This document shows positions 1 to 9,530 of a DNA stretch of 41,884 nucleotides, piece by piece. Every line of letters starts with the position of its first letter. Position 1 is the first letter of the stretch. The notes below the pieces were generated by a model. The model was not told the origin of the DNA and made no database searches. It saw only the letters and a list, made by a program, of their open reading frames with translations. Position numbers and translations under genes: made by a program. The DNA is from Streptococcus suis 10581 (lineage in GTDB: Bacteria > Bacillota > Bacilli > Lactobacillales > Streptococcaceae), in the NCBI GenBank assembly GCA_000440235.1, contig ALKQ01000014.1, positions 1 through 41,884 on the forward strand, given 5' to 3'.

Positions 1-71
1 CTTATTTCTTTGTCTCAGTCTAATTTCCAGTTTTTAAGACAGACTAGAACTTACTTTGGGAATTTAGCTTT

Positions 72-120
72 TTCATAGAAAGTTTTTCCAAGCGTAGCAG
101 TTTCTTGATTTTTCTATGAA
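72..120. repeat. Perfect 10-bp inverted repeat upstream of clpE
   Basis: TTCATAGAAA at 72-81 and TTTCTATGAA at 111-120 are exact reverse complements separated by 29 nt. The right arm begins immediately after the clpE -35 hexamer and lies in the -35/-10 spacer. No T-run follows, so this is not a terminator. It could be an extra regulator site or a coincidence in AT-rich DNA. Confidence 0.4.
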
Positions 121-132
121 TCTTGTTATAAT
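105..132 (+). promoter_or_regulatory. clpE promoter, extended -10
   Basis: TTGATT at 105-110, a 16-nt spacer and TATAAT at 127-132, with TG one base before the -10 (extended -10). The predicted transcription start is near 139, directly in front of the CtsR-like operator. Confidence 0.8.
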
Positions 133-141
133 AAAGCTAGA

Positions 142-158
142 ACTGACCTTTTTTGACT
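142..158 (+). promoter_or_regulatory. CtsR-type heat-shock operator of clpE
   Basis: The segment reads ACTGACC-TTT-TTTGACT. On the opposite strand this is AGTCAAA-AAA-GGTCAGT, a close match to the CtsR heptad direct repeat RGTCAAANANRGTCAAA (first heptad exact, second 5 of 7). It sits just downstream of the -10, where a bound repressor would block transcription. CtsR control of clpE is established in Gram-positive bacteria; its use here is inferred from the match. Confidence 0.75.
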
Positions 159-201
159 ATTTAACAATAGGTCACATTTTTTCACAGAAAGAGGTAGAAT
201 T

Positions 202-2430
202 ATGCTCTGCAAAAATTGTAATATCAACGACGCAACGATCCATCTCTACACCAACTTAAACGGTAAACAGCAGCAGGTAGACCTCTGTCACAACTGCTAC
301 CAAATCATGAAAACAGACCCTAATAATGCCATCCTACGTGGGTTGGGAGATTTAACAAATCCTAACAATATGGATCCCTTTAGTGAATTTTTCAATCACC
401 TAGGTGGCTATCCTGGCAATACCCCTGCTGGAAAAAATCGCGAACAGACTCCTCCCACTCAAGCCGGTGGGCATAATGGACGTGGTGGACAGACCCCTCC
501 TCCGCAACAACCCCAACAACCAAATGGGCTCCTTGAAGAATTTGGTATCAACGTTACCGAAATTGCCCGTCGTGGGGATATTGATCCAGTAATCGGTCGC
601 GATCAAGAAATTACCCGTGTCATCGAAATTCTCAACCGTCGTACAAAAAACAACCCTGTTCTTATCGGTGAGCCTGGTGTAGGTAAAACAGCGGTTGTTG
701 AGGGCTTGGCTCAAAAAATTGTCGATGGCGATGTCCCACAGAAATTACGAGACAAGGAAGTCATTCGTCTGGATGTTGTCAGCCTCGTACAAGGAACAGG
801 TATCCGTGGACAATTTGAAGAACGCATGCAAAAACTCATGGAAGAAATCCGTAATCGTCGCGAAATCATTCTTTTTATTGACGAGATTCACGAAATTGTC
901 GGTGCTGGCTCTGCAGGCGATGGTAACATGGATGCAGGCAATATCCTCAAACCAGCCCTCGCACGTGGTGAAATGCAGCTAGTCGGTGCAACAACGCTCA
1001 ACGAGTACCGTATTATCGAAAAAGATGCCGCCCTAGAACGCCGTATGCAACCTGTAAAAGTTGAAGAACCAAGTGTCGAAGAAACCATTACCATCCTCAA
1101 AGGTATCCAAAATAAATACCAGGATTACCATCATGTTAAATACTCCGATGCTGCTATCGAAGCGGCCGCAGTACTGTCCAACCGCTACATTCAAGACCGT
1201 TTCCTACCAGACAAAGCCATTGACCTTCTGGATGAAGCTGGTTCAAAAATGAATTTGACCCTCAACTTTATTGATCCAAAGGAAATTGACCAACGCCTGA
1301 TTGATGCCGAAAATCGGAAAGCACAAGCTACACGGGATGAGGACTATGAAAAAGCGGCCTATTTCCGTGACCAAATTGCTAAGTACAAGGAGATGCAAAA
1401 GGCAACTATCAGCGAAGAAGATATTCCACTCATTACTGAAAAAGAAATTGAGGCCATCGTTGAGCAAAAAACAAATATCCCAGTTGGTGATTTAAAAGAA
1501 AAGGAACAGTCCCAGCTTGTGAACCTCGCTAGTGACTTAAAAGCCCATGTTATCGGACAAGATGAAGCAGTTGACAAGATAGCTAAAGCCATCCGCCGTA
1601 ATCGTGTCGGTCTCGGTGCTCCAAATCGTCCAATCGGCTCCTTCCTCTTTGTCGGACCAACCGGTGTCGGTAAAACAGAGCTGTCCAAGCAACTAGCGAT
1701 TGAACTCTTCGGTTCAGCCGATAGTATGATTCGCTTCGATATGTCCGAATACATGGAGAAACACGCTGTAGCTAAACTCGTCGGAGCTCCTCCAGGCTAT
1801 GTAGGCTATGAGGAGGCTGGACAATTGACTGAAAAAGTCCGCCGCAATCCTTACTCTCTCATCCTCTTGGATGAGGTAGAAAAAGCCCACCCTGATGTCA
1901 TGCACATGTTCCTTCAGGTCTTAGACGATGGGCGTCTGACAGATGGACAAGGGCGGACTGTCAGCTTCAAAGATACTATCATCATCATGACATCAAATGC
2001 TGGTACTGGAAAAGTTGAAGCAAGTGTCGGTTTTGGTGCGGCTATGGAAGGGCGGACTCAATCAGTCCTTGGCCAACTTAGCAATTTCTTCACACCTGAA
2101 TTTATGAACCGATTTGACGGTATTATCGAGTTCCAACCACTGAGCAAGGAAAACCTACTTGAAATCGTTAGCCTCATGCTAGACGATGTAAACAAACGCC
2201 TTTCTCACAATGGCATCAGCCTCCATGTAACAGATAAAGTTAAGGAGAAATTAGTGGACCTTGGCTACGATCCAAAGATGGGAGCTCGTCCACTACGCAG
2301 AACCATCCAAGATCAGATTGAAGATGCTATCACCGACTTCTACTTAGAACATCCAGCAGAAAAAGACCTACGTGCTGTCATGTCAAGTAAAGGTACAATT
2401 CAAATCAAGGCACAAACAAAGACAAAATAA
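202..2430 (+). CDS. clpE: ATP-dependent Clp protease ATP-binding subunit ClpE
   Basis: HSP100/Clp unfoldase that feeds damaged proteins to the ClpP peptidase in the cytoplasm. The N-terminus has the ClpE-specific four-cysteine zinc finger (C3, C6, C29, C32). A Gly/Pro/Gln-rich linker (about 70-115) and two AAA+ modules follow. Walker A motifs are GEPGVGKT at 156-163 and GPTGVGKT at 485-492, with Walker [11 protein letters not shown] and [10 protein letters not shown]. Between the modules is a UVR-like coiled segment (about 353-390). The length of 742 aa fits ClpE rather than ClpC, which lacks the zinc finger. The start is set by AAAGAGG seven bases upstream. It is monocistronic, with its own CtsR-type operator and a downstream hairpin. 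Confidence 0.96.
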   Translation: MLCKNCNINDATIHLYTNLNGKQQQVDLCHNCYQIMKTDPNNAILRGLGDLTNPNNMDPFSEFFNHLGGYPGNTPAGKNREQTPPTQAGGHNGRGGQTPPPQQPQQPNGLLEEFGINVTEIARRGDIDPVIGRDQEITRVIEILNRRTKNNPVLIGEPGVGKTAVVEGLAQKIVDGDVPQKLRDKEVIRLDVVSLVQGTGIRGQFEERMQKLMEEIRNRREIILFIDEIHEIVGAGSAGDGNMDAGNILKPALARGEMQLVGATTLNEYRIIEKDAALERRMQPVKVEEPSVEETITILKGIQNKYQDYHHVKYSDAAIEAAAVLSNRYIQDRFLPDKAIDLLDEAGSKMNLTLNFIDPKEIDQRLIDAENRKAQATRDEDYEKAAYFRDQIAKYKEMQKATISEEDIPLITEKEIEAIVEQKTNIPVGDLKEKEQSQLVNLASDLKAHVIGQDEAVDKIAKAIRRNRVGLGAPNRPIGSFLFVGPTGVGKTELSKQLAIELFGSADSMIRFDMSEYMEKHAVAKLVGAPPGYVGYEEAGQLTEKVRRNPYSLILLDEVEKAHPDVMHMFLQVLDDGRLTDGQGRTVSFKDTIIIMTSNAGTGKVEASVGFGAAMEGRTQSVLGQLSNFFTPEFMNRFDGIIEFQPLSKENLLEIVSLMLDDVNKRLSHNGISLHVTDKVKEKLVDLGYDPKMGARPLRRTIQDQIEDAITDFYLEHPAEKDLRAVMSSKGTIQIKAQTKTK

Positions 2431-2431
2431 G

Positions 2432-2475
2432 AAAATAGAGCTGCTCTCTACGAGTAGCCTATTTTACTGTTTTGC
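2432..2475 (+). terminator. Terminator after clpE
   Basis: AAAATAG at 2432-2438 pairs with CTATTTT at 2459-2465, and the inner arms CTGCTC/GAGTAG extend the stem with one G-T wobble. A T-rich but interrupted tail follows (ACTGTTTTGC). It lies 1 nt after the clpE stop codon. Confidence 0.65.
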
Positions 2476-2563
2476 TACTTTATTTTTCTAAATTTTTCCC
2501 CATCTCCATCCTATAAAAAACTTTACTTTGTAAAGCCTATCACAAGGAAAAATAATAAAAAAG

Positions 2564-2572
2564 TGGTATAAT
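2564..2572 (+). promoter_or_regulatory. Extended -10 promoter of the Nudix gene
   Basis: TGGTATAAT with the TG extension and no recognisable -35 at 16-18 nt upstream. It would give a leader of about 30 nt. Confidence 0.65.
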
Positions 2573-2608
2573 GTATACAACTCATTCCAATTATGAAAGA
2601 GGATAGAA

Positions 2609-3076
2609 TTGCCTATGGAGAAAATTGCTGTATTTGGAGAAAAGAAGGCTGGCGTCAGCTACCAGAGTCGCTTTGGTGTTTACGCAGTTATCCCAGATGA
2701 AAAGAAAGAACAGATTATACTCGTTCAAGCACCAAACGGAGCTTGGTTTCTTCCTGGTGGAGAAATTGAAAAGGGAGAAAATCACCTCATTGCTTTAGAG
2801 CGCGAATTGATGGAAGAGCTTGGATTCACCGCTGAAATCGGAAAATACTTTGGTCAGGCTGACGAATACTTCTACTCTAGCCACCGCGATACCCATTTCT
2901 ATAATCCAGCCTACATCTATGAAGTAACTAGCTACCATCAAATAGGACAACCACTAGAAGATTTCAACCATATTGCCTGGTTCCCAGTCAATGAAGCCAT
3001 CGATAAACTCAAACGTGGTAGTCACAAATGGGGCATTGAACAATGGAAATTGCAAGAAAATTCATTCAATAACTAG
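2609..3076 (+). CDS. Nudix (MutT-type) hydrolase
   Basis: Predicted hydrolase of a nucleoside diphosphate linked to another moiety; the substrate cannot be read from the sequence. The Nudix box is complete at residues 51-73 (G-x5-E-x7-RE-L-x-EE-x-G-F), including the metal-binding RE..EE core. At 155 aa it is a single-domain MutT-like enzyme. The start is probably TTG at 2609: GAGG at 2599-2602 is 6 nt before this TTG but 12 nt before the ATG at 2615, so both are possible and differ by two residues. It has its own extended -10 promoter and could read through into the next gene. Confidence 0.88.
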   Translation: MPMEKIAVFGEKKAGVSYQSRFGVYAVIPDEKKEQIILVQAPNGAWFLPGGEIEKGENHLIALERELMEELGFTAEIGKYFGQADEYFYSSHRDTHFYNPAYIYEVTSYHQIGQPLEDFNHIAWFPVNEAIDKLKRGSHKWGIEQWKLQENSFNN

Positions 3077-3093
3077 TAAAAACACTCTAATCG

Positions 3094-3102
3094 TGCTATA
3101 AT
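3094..3102 (+). promoter_or_regulatory. Extended -10 promoter of the DUF1827 gene
   Basis: TGCTATAAT at 3094-3102 with the TG extension and no clear -35. Transcription would start near 3109, just before the strong GAGGAGG ribosome site at 3118-3124. Confidence 0.65.
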
Positions 3103-3130
3103 GTAGCCAAAGAGATAGAGGAGGTTCCAC

Positions 3131-3439
3131 ATGAAAATCATTAACACGACAAATAGTCATCCCAATCTTGTCCAAAGCCAGTTGGCTAATACTGATGCTT
3201 TCCTAGTAGAGACTTATTCTGCAGGTAATACAGACGTTATTTTCACACAGGCACCCCGTCATTATGAACTCTTGATTAGTAATAAATACCGTGCAGTACA
3301 ACAAAATGAAATCGCACAAATTCGTGATTTCTTCCTTCATCGAAAAATTGATGAACGAACTATTAACAAGGCTGCCATTCAAACGATTCACACAGACCGT
3401 TTGATTGAAATGTCTATTCCCATTATCGCAGAAGTATAA
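3131..3439 (+). CDS. DUF1827 family protein
   Basis: Small soluble protein of 102 aa, no signal peptide or membrane segment, mixed alpha/beta composition. I recognise it as a Lactobacillales-specific DUF1827-type protein of unknown function, from overall similarity and its place beside clpE and a Nudix gene. No catalytic motif is visible. GAGGAGG six bases before the ATG gives a very strong ribosome site. It has its own extended -10 promoter, and a strong terminator overlaps its stop codon. Confidence 0.75.
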   Translation: MKIINTTNSHPNLVQSQLANTDAFLVETYSAGNTDVIFTQAPRHYELLISNKYRAVQQNEIAQIRDFFLHRKIDERTINKAAIQTIHTDRLIEMSIPIIAEV

Positions 3440-3462
3440 GAAGCCAGATGGCTTCTTTTTTT
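3439..3462 (+). terminator. Rho-independent terminator after the DUF1827 gene
   Basis: Perfect 7-bp stem AGAAGCC/GGCTTCT (3439-3445 with 3450-3456), loop AGAT, followed by a run of seven T. The stem begins on the last base of the stop codon. Confidence 0.9.
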
Positions 3463-3467
3463 CTATT

Positions 3468-3573
3468 TATAGTCATTTGAATTATCTTTGATACATCGTC
3501 ACTTTCGTCTTGCCATACTTTAGTATAGCCTGCGCCTCAGTTCCTTGTCTGAAAGCTAATTCATTCGACTATA
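3468..3573. repeat. RUP/MITE-like element with 17-bp terminal inverted repeats
   Basis: TATAGTCATTTGAATTA at 3468-3484 is inversely repeated as TAATTCATTCGACTATA at 3557-3573 (14 of 17 positions). The two arms bound 106 bp of non-coding DNA. Length, TA-rich ends and position between convergent terminators resemble short non-autonomous elements such as pneumococcal RUP. No second copy lies in this window, so the family assignment is an inference. The following stretch, 3577-3665, has no ORF and may be another intergenic repeat fragment. Confidence 0.5.
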
Positions 3574-3667
3574 TATCAAAAGTAGCCTAGGAAACGAAGC
3601 CGAAGATAGAACTGGAGTTCATCAAGGCTCTTGACAACGAATAATTTTGATTTTCGAAGAGTATTAC

Positions 3668-3694
3668 AAAAAAGCCTATCGCTAGATAGACTTT
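3668..3694 (-). terminator. Terminator of the GNAT-ileS operon
   Basis: Read on the minus strand: AAGTCTATC, loop TAGC, GATAGGCTT (nine pairs, one G-T wobble), then a T-run at 3673-3668. It lies 21 nt past the ileS stop codon. Confidence 0.85.
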
Positions 3695-3714
3695 AACAAA
3701 TGTCTTGTGATTGC

Positions 3715-6504
3715 TTAGGCTTCAAAACCTTGAGCTACTGCTTCAGCAAAGTTTTCTTCCACTACGCTTGCACAGTGGTCACAGATTGTCGCACCATAGC
3801 TGCGCTCTGCAACACTAGTATCAATACGGCGGCAACGGTCACATACTTCACCGCTTGCACGCTCTACAGTAAAGGCAACTTCTTCTACCAGAACAGCACT
3901 TTCAGGAGCTGCTTCCGTGGTCACTGTCAAGTTTGAAACGATGAGCAACTGAGCAAGGTCTGCATTCAAGCTCTCCAAGAAGGACTTGGTTTCAGCTGAG
4001 ACATAGGCAGTCAAATGAGCTTCAAGTGACTTACCAATCACTTTTTCATTACGCGCTTCTTCCAAGGCTTTTTGTGCCTGAGTACGGAAGTTCATAAAGT
4101 TTTCCCAGTCAGCCAAAAGCTGCGCTTCATTGGCAAAGGTTTCCACCTCTGGCATTTCCGCCAATTGTACAAATTCTTCTGCTTCATGTTCCAAGTATGA
4201 CCAGATTTCTTCTGCCGTGTGTGGCAAGATTGGGGTCAAGAGCTTGGTAATTTTCACCAAGATGTCATAGAAGACTGTCTGCATCTGACGACGAGAAAGT
4301 GATTTGGCACCATCAATGTAGACAACATCTTTGGCAAAATCGAGGTAGAAGGCTGACAAATCAAGGGTTACAAAGTTTACTACAGATTTGTAAATAGCCA
4401 TGAAGTCATAGTTGTCGTAGGCTTCACGGATTTGAGCTACCAATTTATTGAATTTCACCAAGAGATACTGGTCAACTGAACGAAGCTCTTCGTATGCCAC
4501 CGCATCACTTGCAGGATTAAAATCAGAAGTGTTGGCAATCAAGAAGCGAAGGGTATTACGGATTTTACGGTAGGTTTCAGAAACCTGTCCAAGAATATCC
4601 ATAGACACACGTACGTCGTTTGAAGTATCCACAGAAGTTACCCACAGACGTAAGATTTCTGCACCAAATTGTTTCTCAACATCACTTGGAAGAATGGTAT
4701 TGCCTAGAGATTTAGACATCTTCATACCTTTGCCATCTAAGACAAAACCTTGTGACAAGACAGCTTTGTATGGCGCATGACCATTTACGGCTACAGAGGT
4801 AATCAAGGATGAGTTAAACCAACCACGGTATTGGTCAGAACCTTCTAGGTAGAGGTCTGCTGGGTAGGCAAGGTTTTCACGAGCGTTCATGACACCATTC
4901 CAAGATGAACCAGAGTCAAACCATACGTCCATGATGTCTGTTTCTTTGGTAAATTCGCCATTTGGTGAACCTGGATGAGTGAAACCAGCTGGCAAGAGAT
5001 CTTTGGCTTCAGATTTCCACCAGATGATAGAACCATGCTCCTCAAAGAGAGCTGCTACATGGTCTGTCACTTCCTTTGTCATGATCGCAGTACCATCTTC
5101 AGCATAGAAGATTGGAAGTGGGACACCCCAAGCACGCTGACGTGAGATGACCCAGTCACCACGGTCACGGATCATGTTGTAAAGACGTGTTTTACCCCAA
5201 GATGGATTGAAAGTTGTTGCTTCGATTTGGTCTAAGATTTCCTGACGGAATTTAGAAACAGAGGCAAACCACTGTGGCACTGCACGCCAGATGATTGGCT
5301 TCTTGGTTCTCCAGTCAAATGGGTAGGAGTGAGTGATCACTTCACTAGCAAGGAGCAAGTCGCCTAATTTTTCCTTAACCGTTGGTACAACCTTGTCATA
5401 GAATTGCCCTTCAAAATCAGGACCCGCGGCTTCATTCATCAAGCCACGTTCGTTGACAGTTACCGCAACTTCCAAGTCATATTTGACACCGACATTGTAG
5501 TCATCCTCACCAAAACCTGGAGCCGTATGGACGATACCAGTACCCGAGTCCGTTGTGACATGGTCACCCAAGATAACCAATTCATCAACTTCTCTATCCC
5601 ATGGGTGTTCGGTCACGATATATTCAAATTCAGCACCCTTGTGTTTTGAAATCACTTCGAAGGATTCCCAACCGAATTTGGCTGCCAAGCTATCAACCAA
5701 GGCTTCTGCCAAGACATACTTACGGTCAGAGCCAACTGGTTGAACCAAGACATAGTCAATGTCTGCTCCCATTGTCAAACCGCGAGAAGCCGTTACCGTA
5801 AATGGAGTGGTTGTCCAGACAACGATGTAGCTATCCGTATCCAAGAGCCCCTTGCCATCTTTGACCTTGTTAGCATAGTAAAGAGATGTTGAGTCAATGT
5901 CGTGATATTCAATTTCAGCTTCTGCAAGGGCAGACTCAGATGACCATGACCAATAAACAGGCTTGGCACCGCGATAGATATAGCCCTTGTCTGCCATAGC
6001 ACCGAAGACACGGATTTGAGCTGCTTCGTAGTCTTTTGTCAAGGTGATGTATGGATTTTCCCAGTCTGCAGAAACACCCAAGCGTTTAAAATCATCACGT
6101 TGCTTGTCAACTTGGCTAAGAGCATAATCACGACACATTTCAAGGTATTCAACCAGGTCCATTTCCTTACGTTTAACACCTTGTTTTGCCAAGACTTGCT
6201 CAATAGGAAGGCCGTGCGTATCCCAACCTGGTACAAATGGAGCACGGAAACCAGACATTGACTTAGAGCGAACGATAATATCTTTAGAAATCTTGTTTAA
6301 AGCATGTCCAACGTGGATATTTCCGTTAGCGTATGGAGGGCCATCGTGGAGGTGGAAGGCAGGTTTGCCTTCATTGAGTTCTTGGCGACGAGCATACAAG
6401 TTTGCTTCATCCCAGGCCTTTTGCCATTCTGGCTCACGTGTTGGTAAGCCTGCACGCATAGGAAATGCTGTCTTACCTAAATTGAGTGTTTCTTTTAGTT
6501 TCAT
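3715..6504 (-). CDS. ileS: Isoleucine--tRNA ligase
   Basis: Class I aminoacyl-tRNA synthetase that charges tRNA-Ile and edits mischarged Val-tRNA. The HIGH-type motif is HVGH (near residue 64) within [12 protein letters not shown], and the KMSKS loop is [10 protein letters not shown]. The C-terminal zinc site is CDRCRR...CDHC. At 929 aa it is the usual bacterial IleS length. Two adjacent ATG codons are possible; the second (6504) is preferred because AAAGGAG is five bases before it but only two before the first. The gene starts 10 nt after the GNAT gene and shares its T-box leader. Confidence 0.97.
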   Translation of the reverse strand: MKLKETLNLGKTAFPMRAGLPTREPEWQKAWDEANLYARRQELNEGKPAFHLHDGPPYANGNIHVGHALNKISKDIIVRSKSMSGFRAPFVPGWDTHGLPIEQVLAKQGVKRKEMDLVEYLEMCRDYALSQVDKQRDDFKRLGVSADWENPYITLTKDYEAAQIRVFGAMADKGYIYRGAKPVYWSWSSESALAEAEIEYHDIDSTSLYYANKVKDGKGLLDTDSYIVVWTTTPFTVTASRGLTMGADIDYVLVQPVGSDRKYVLAEALVDSLAAKFGWESFEVISKHKGAEFEYIVTEHPWDREVDELVILGDHVTTDSGTGIVHTAPGFGEDDYNVGVKYDLEVAVTVNERGLMNEAAGPDFEGQFYDKVVPTVKEKLGDLLLASEVITHSYPFDWRTKKPIIWRAVPQWFASVSKFRQEILDQIEATTFNPSWGKTRLYNMIRDRGDWVISRQRAWGVPLPIFYAEDGTAIMTKEVTDHVAALFEEHGSIIWWKSEAKDLLPAGFTHPGSPNGEFTKETDIMDVWFDSGSSWNGVMNARENLAYPADLYLEGSDQYRGWFNSSLITSVAVNGHAPYKAVLSQGFVLDGKGMKMSKSLGNTILPSDVEKQFGAEILRLWVTSVDTSNDVRVSMDILGQVSETYRKIRNTLRFLIANTSDFNPASDAVAYEELRSVDQYLLVKFNKLVAQIREAYDNYDFMAIYKSVVNFVTLDLSAFYLDFAKDVVYIDGAKSLSRRQMQTVFYDILVKITKLLTPILPHTAEEIWSYLEHEAEEFVQLAEMPEVETFANEAQLLADWENFMNFRTQAQKALEEARNEKVIGKSLEAHLTAYVSAETKSFLESLNADLAQLLIVSNLTVTTEAAPESAVLVEEVAFTVERASGEVCDRCRRIDTSVAERSYGATICDHCASVVEENFAEAVAQGFEA

Positions 6505-6514
6505 CATAACTCCT

Positions 6515-6958
6515 TTATCTTATAATTAATTCCATTTTCATTTCTTGGCCTTCTAAACCAACGGATTGAAAACCAAGTTTTTCTAAAATGTACCTCATTT
6601 TATGATTGCCAATGACATAATTTACAGAAACTTTTTGACATGAAGAATCTTCTTTGGCCAAACTCAAAATGTGCCGAATCACTTCTTTACCATATCCGCG
6701 ATTTTGATACTTCTGATCAATGAGCAAGCGCCAGATATAATAACTGTTTTCCATGGGCTGATAGGACAACAAAAGAAATCCCACTGTTAGCTGTCCAGAT
6801 TTAACAGCATATGGAAATAGGACTTCACTATCTCGATACAGCCATGCTTGAGCTAATGAATATTCAACCGACGCCACTCGGCGCTGATCTTTAGGTGCCA
6901 CTTCAAGATCTAGCACCTGATCAAAATTATCTTTGTTTACCAGTTCTAATCGTATCAT
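6515..6958 (-). CDS. GNAT family N-acetyltransferase
   Basis: Single GNAT domain of 147 aa. The acetyl-CoA pyrophosphate loop is QNRGYGKEV, preceded by the beta strand [13 protein letters not shown]. The C-terminal [19 protein letters not shown] segment is typical of GNAT strands. The substrate is unknown; polyamine or small-amine acetylation is one possibility. The start at 6958 is chosen because upstream in-frame codons run through the T-box terminator. No good ribosome site precedes it: the nearest purine-rich run lies in the terminator stem 16 nt away, so translation may be weak. It sits between the Ile T-box and ileS. Confidence 0.85.
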   Translation of the reverse strand: MIRLELVNKDNFDQVLDLEVAPKDQRRVASVEYSLAQAWLYRDSEVLFPYAVKSGQLTVGFLLLSYQPMENSYYIWRLLIDQKYQNRGYGKEVIRHILSLAKEDSSCQKVSVNYVIGNHKMRYILEKLGFQSVGLEGQEMKMELIIR

Positions 6959-6967
6959 AAAAAATAT

Positions 6968-7180
6968 AAAAAACTCCCGCCAAATAAGGACGAAAGTTCG
7001 TGGTACCACCTTAGTTTAGATAGAGTTTCCCCTATCCCTCTATGTTCGTAACGTGAACGGGCGTCTTTCCTTACTATTTTCAGGAAAAATCAAACAAAGT
7101 GATGATCCATAGAAAGAGATTGTAGGGCTTCCACCATCCCCTACTCGCTATAAATATTTCTACCGACCGTGTCTCTGCTT
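6968..7180 (-). ncRNA. T-box leader riboswitch, isoleucine-type
   Basis: On the minus strand after divIVA. It contains a GATGGTGGAAGCCC distal stem-I segment, two overlapping candidate specifier codons, both AUC (Ile), at 7106-7101, and the T-box sequence AAGGTGGTACCACG at 7012-6999. The terminator stem AACTTTCGTC/GGCGGGAGTT (6998-6989 with 6981-6972) is followed by a T-run. The UGGU of the T-box pairs with ACCA, which matches the A73 discriminator of tRNA-Ile. Uncharged tRNA-Ile should therefore allow read-through into the GNAT gene and ileS. The 5' limit is approximate and I found no convincing dedicated promoter. Confidence 0.92.
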
Positions 7181-7190
7181 ATGATCTTTA

Positions 7191-7880
7191 TTATTCTTCT
7201 GTTGAAATTTCTACAGATTCTCCACTCTCAAAAGCCGCTGCCTGACGAGTTAATTCTGCAATTTCTTCTGGTGTCAATTGACGTGTATAATCCAAACTTT
7301 CTTCTTCAACAGGTAATTCTTCATCCAAAGCCTTATGAAGAACATCACGGAAAGCCTCGTCACTTGTTTGAATGTAACTTGCTGTTGGGCGAAGGATTTC
7401 CTCCCATTCAGATGAATTAACCAATGATAATTGGCTTTCTACTGTTGATTTCAGACGCTGATGGAAAATACGTGTCTTGTTTTTTAATTCTTCAGTCTCA
7501 ATGACAACTTTTTTCGCGTTGTCAGTCGCATTACGAAGAATTTCATTTGCCTTATCTTTAGCTTCATGTAACAATGTTGCCGCATCATAGTCAGCTTGTT
7601 TAATAATATTTACCGCTTGATCTTCGGCCGCAACCTTTACTTTCTCAGCTGTATCTTGAGCTAAAAGAACTGATTTACTCAATGATTCTTTCATCTCATC
7701 AAAATAAGCCAAACGTTCCCGCAAATTTTTCAATTCTAACTCTTGGTCATGATTTTTACGAATTAAATCCTCATAATCACGTGTTACAATGTCCAAAAAG
7801 TCATCAACTTCATCTGCGTCGTATCCTCTAAATTTTGTAGCAAAGGTTTTATCTTTTAATTCTAATGCTGTAAGTGCCAT
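7191..7880 (-). CDS. divIVA: Cell division / polar growth protein DivIVA
   Basis: Curvature-sensing coiled-coil scaffold at septum and poles. The N-terminal lipid-binding segment LELKDKTFATKFRGYDADEVDDFL (residues 6-29) is the family signature. Long heptad-rich coiled coil follows to about residue 165, then an acidic tail rich in Glu. At 229 aa it is within the normal streptococcal range. AGGAGG five bases before the ATG supports the start. It is last in the ftsA-ftsZ-yggS-sepF-ylmG-ylmH-divIVA run. Confidence 0.96.
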   Translation of the reverse strand: MALTALELKDKTFATKFRGYDADEVDDFLDIVTRDYEDLIRKNHDQELELKNLRERLAYFDEMKESLSKSVLLAQDTAEKVKVAAEDQAVNIIKQADYDAATLLHEAKDKANEILRNATDNAKKVVIETEELKNKTRIFHQRLKSTVESQLSLVNSSEWEEILRPTASYIQTSDEAFRDVLHKALDEELPVEEESLDYTRQLTPEEIAELTRQAAAFESGESVEISTEE

Positions 7881-7888
7881 CTTTCCTC

Positions 7889-8680
7889 CTAAGTTTTAAC
7901 AATGTCTAACTTCAATTTTATCTTCCCTTGCTTAGAAAAACCTAAAAATTCATTTAGGCGAACTCTACCATATCTCCTAACACTAATTAATTGCCCTATT
8001 TCAACTAATTTACTGGTTTGTTCTGTCAGAACATAATCCAACTTCACATGTCCAGCCTCAATCAACTTATTTGCAGTTGCCCTTGAAAGATTAAATGCGA
8101 CCGAAATCAATTTATCCAATCTCATACTGGAAACCAACACATCCTTTGAACGCCATTCCTGTCCAATCGGTAATCGAACAGTCGTCCATTCTTCTTCCTT
8201 TCCCTTAACAGGGACACGAGCAACTTTAGTGATAGATTGTAAGGCAATCTGCCCAAATTTCTGATCGATAAAGACAATCAATCGTTCATCATCAATCAAA
8301 ATATCACCCAAATACTCCCTTTTAATCCCTAGTTGATTGAGAAAAGTTCCAAGAACTTGTGAATGGGATAAGGTGTGAAATTTTCTAGCATAGGACAAAT
8401 GAAGAGCGGTTAACTCAAAGTCCTTGATGTCCAACTCATAATAAGCCGGGGCAATAATAACCCGCGAATGTTCAGTCGAAACAAAGTCCCGACTAGAAAA
8501 TGTTTGTAACTGGTAGTAGTTAGCAATTTTGCATACAATTTCATCTTGTCTAGGATGTAAAAACTGAGTTAATCTGTATGAATACGTATCTTCAACTTGC
8601 TGACACATATCCATTATTTTCTCTACAAACTCTCTTTCTTCCCTAGAAAAATGTTGCAATAAGTTTTTGTCATTTTTCAT
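7889..8680 (-). CDS. ylmH: YlmH family RNA-binding (S4 domain) protein
   Basis: Soluble protein of 263 aa. The C-terminal third is an S4 RNA-binding domain (RLDKLISVAFNLSRATANKLIEAGHVKLD, about residues 183-211). The N-terminal part matches the conserved YlmH region of the division cluster. YlmH proteins bind RNA or ribosomes and have been linked to ribosome rescue; the role here is by homology. The start follows the ylmG stop by two bases (TAGTTATG) without a good ribosome site, so translation is probably coupled. Confidence 0.92.
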   Translation of the reverse strand: MKNDKNLLQHFSREEREFVEKIMDMCQQVEDTYSYRLTQFLHPRQDEIVCKIANYYQLQTFSSRDFVSTEHSRVIIAPAYYELDIKDFELTALHLSYARKFHTLSHSQVLGTFLNQLGIKREYLGDILIDDERLIVFIDQKFGQIALQSITKVARVPVKGKEEEWTTVRLPIGQEWRSKDVLVSSMRLDKLISVAFNLSRATANKLIEAGHVKLDYVLTEQTSKLVEIGQLISVRRYGRVRLNEFLGFSKQGKIKLKLDIVKT

Positions 8681-8682
8681 AA

Positions 8683-8946
8683 CTATGCTAACAGGAGCAA
8701 TAATTGAACCAAGAAGCGTGTTCCCATATTAAGCGCAATCATGGCTGCCATTACAGTCCAATCCAACCCCATAAATTGCAGATTAAATCGCCTAAAGGGT
8801 TTTAAAATCGGTGCTACCAGCCATTGAATCAAACGTCCAATCGAGCTTGTGTATAGGCTAGGAAACCAACTTAGCAAAGCGTATGCTAATAAGAGATAGG
8901 AGTAAATTTCTACAATTTTTAATAGTAAAAAAATCAAAATTTGCAT
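8683..8946 (-). CDS. ylmG: YggT family integral membrane protein
   Basis: Hydrophobic protein of 87 aa with two membrane helices (about 1-25 and 62-87). The connecting segment WLVAPILKPFRRFN is the conserved YggT/YlmG amphipathic motif. Family members influence division-site or nucleoid organisation, but the molecular role is unsettled. It lies between sepF and ylmH as in other Firmicutes. Confidence 0.9.
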   Translation of the reverse strand: MQILIFLLLKIVEIYSYLLLAYALLSWFPSLYTSSIGRLIQWLVAPILKPFRRFNLQFMGLDWTVMAAMIALNMGTRFLVQLLLLLA

Positions 8947-8950
8947 AGCG

Positions 8951-9514
8951 TTACCGTTTTATATCAAAGTCAAAATTTGAATCAGCCACACCAGTACTTG
9001 TACCAGCATTGCGCAATTCTTCAATATTGACTGTGACATTTACTGGAGTTAACAGCCACATGGTATTTGAGACCTTTTTCAAATTTCCAGATAATACTGA
9101 ACGAGCACCATCCAAGTAGTCTAGGCAACGTCTTGCTTGTTGCTCCGACATATATTGAAAATCAATGAGAATACTCGCATTATCTAATAAAAGATTTACC
9201 ATCTCTGGTGCATCTTCATAACGTTTTGGAAACTTAATATCAATTGTAGTTTTGACAATCTCTTTTTCGTTATTATTAGTCATCAATTCTTGCTGCCTTT
9301 CATGTAGGCGTTGAAGTTGGCTTTCTGAACGTGCTTCCCGACGCGTCTCTACTTTTGGCTGCTGTTCGCGCACAGGTGCAGCTGTAGTATTGGCAACACG
9401 CATTTTAGGACGATCATTAGGCATTGAATAGGCATCTGCCTGTTCTTCAACTTCATTGACTTCGTCAACTTCAAAGTAATTAAATAAGTTCTTAAATGTA
9501 TCTTTTAATGCCAT
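8951..9514 (-). CDS. sepF: Cell division protein SepF
   Basis: FtsZ-binding membrane anchor and bundler. An N-terminal amphipathic helix ([14 protein letters not shown]) is followed by an acidic, Gln-rich linker. The C-terminal DUF552 domain runs from about residue 88 and includes [14 protein letters not shown] and [11 protein letters not shown]. An upstream in-frame ATG would add 13 residues, but AGGAGG lies directly before the ATG at 9514, so that start is chosen (187 aa). It sits between yggS and ylmG. Confidence 0.95.
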   Translation of the reverse strand: MALKDTFKNLFNYFEVDEVNEVEEQADAYSMPNDRPKMRVANTTAAPVREQQPKVETRREARSESQLQRLHERQQELMTNNNEKEIVKTTIDIKFPKRYEDAPEMVNLLLDNASILIDFQYMSEQQARRCLDYLDGARSVLSGNLKKVSNTMWLLTPVNVTVNIEELRNAGTSTGVADSNFDFDIKR

Positions 9515-9530
9515 ATTTTCCTCCTCTCCA

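Noticed and set aside
3715..6507. Several plus-strand open frames inside ileS (and similar ones opposite valS, ftsA, murD, typA)
   Set aside because: They are shadows of strong coding sequence on the other strand, with no ribosome sites or family resemblance.
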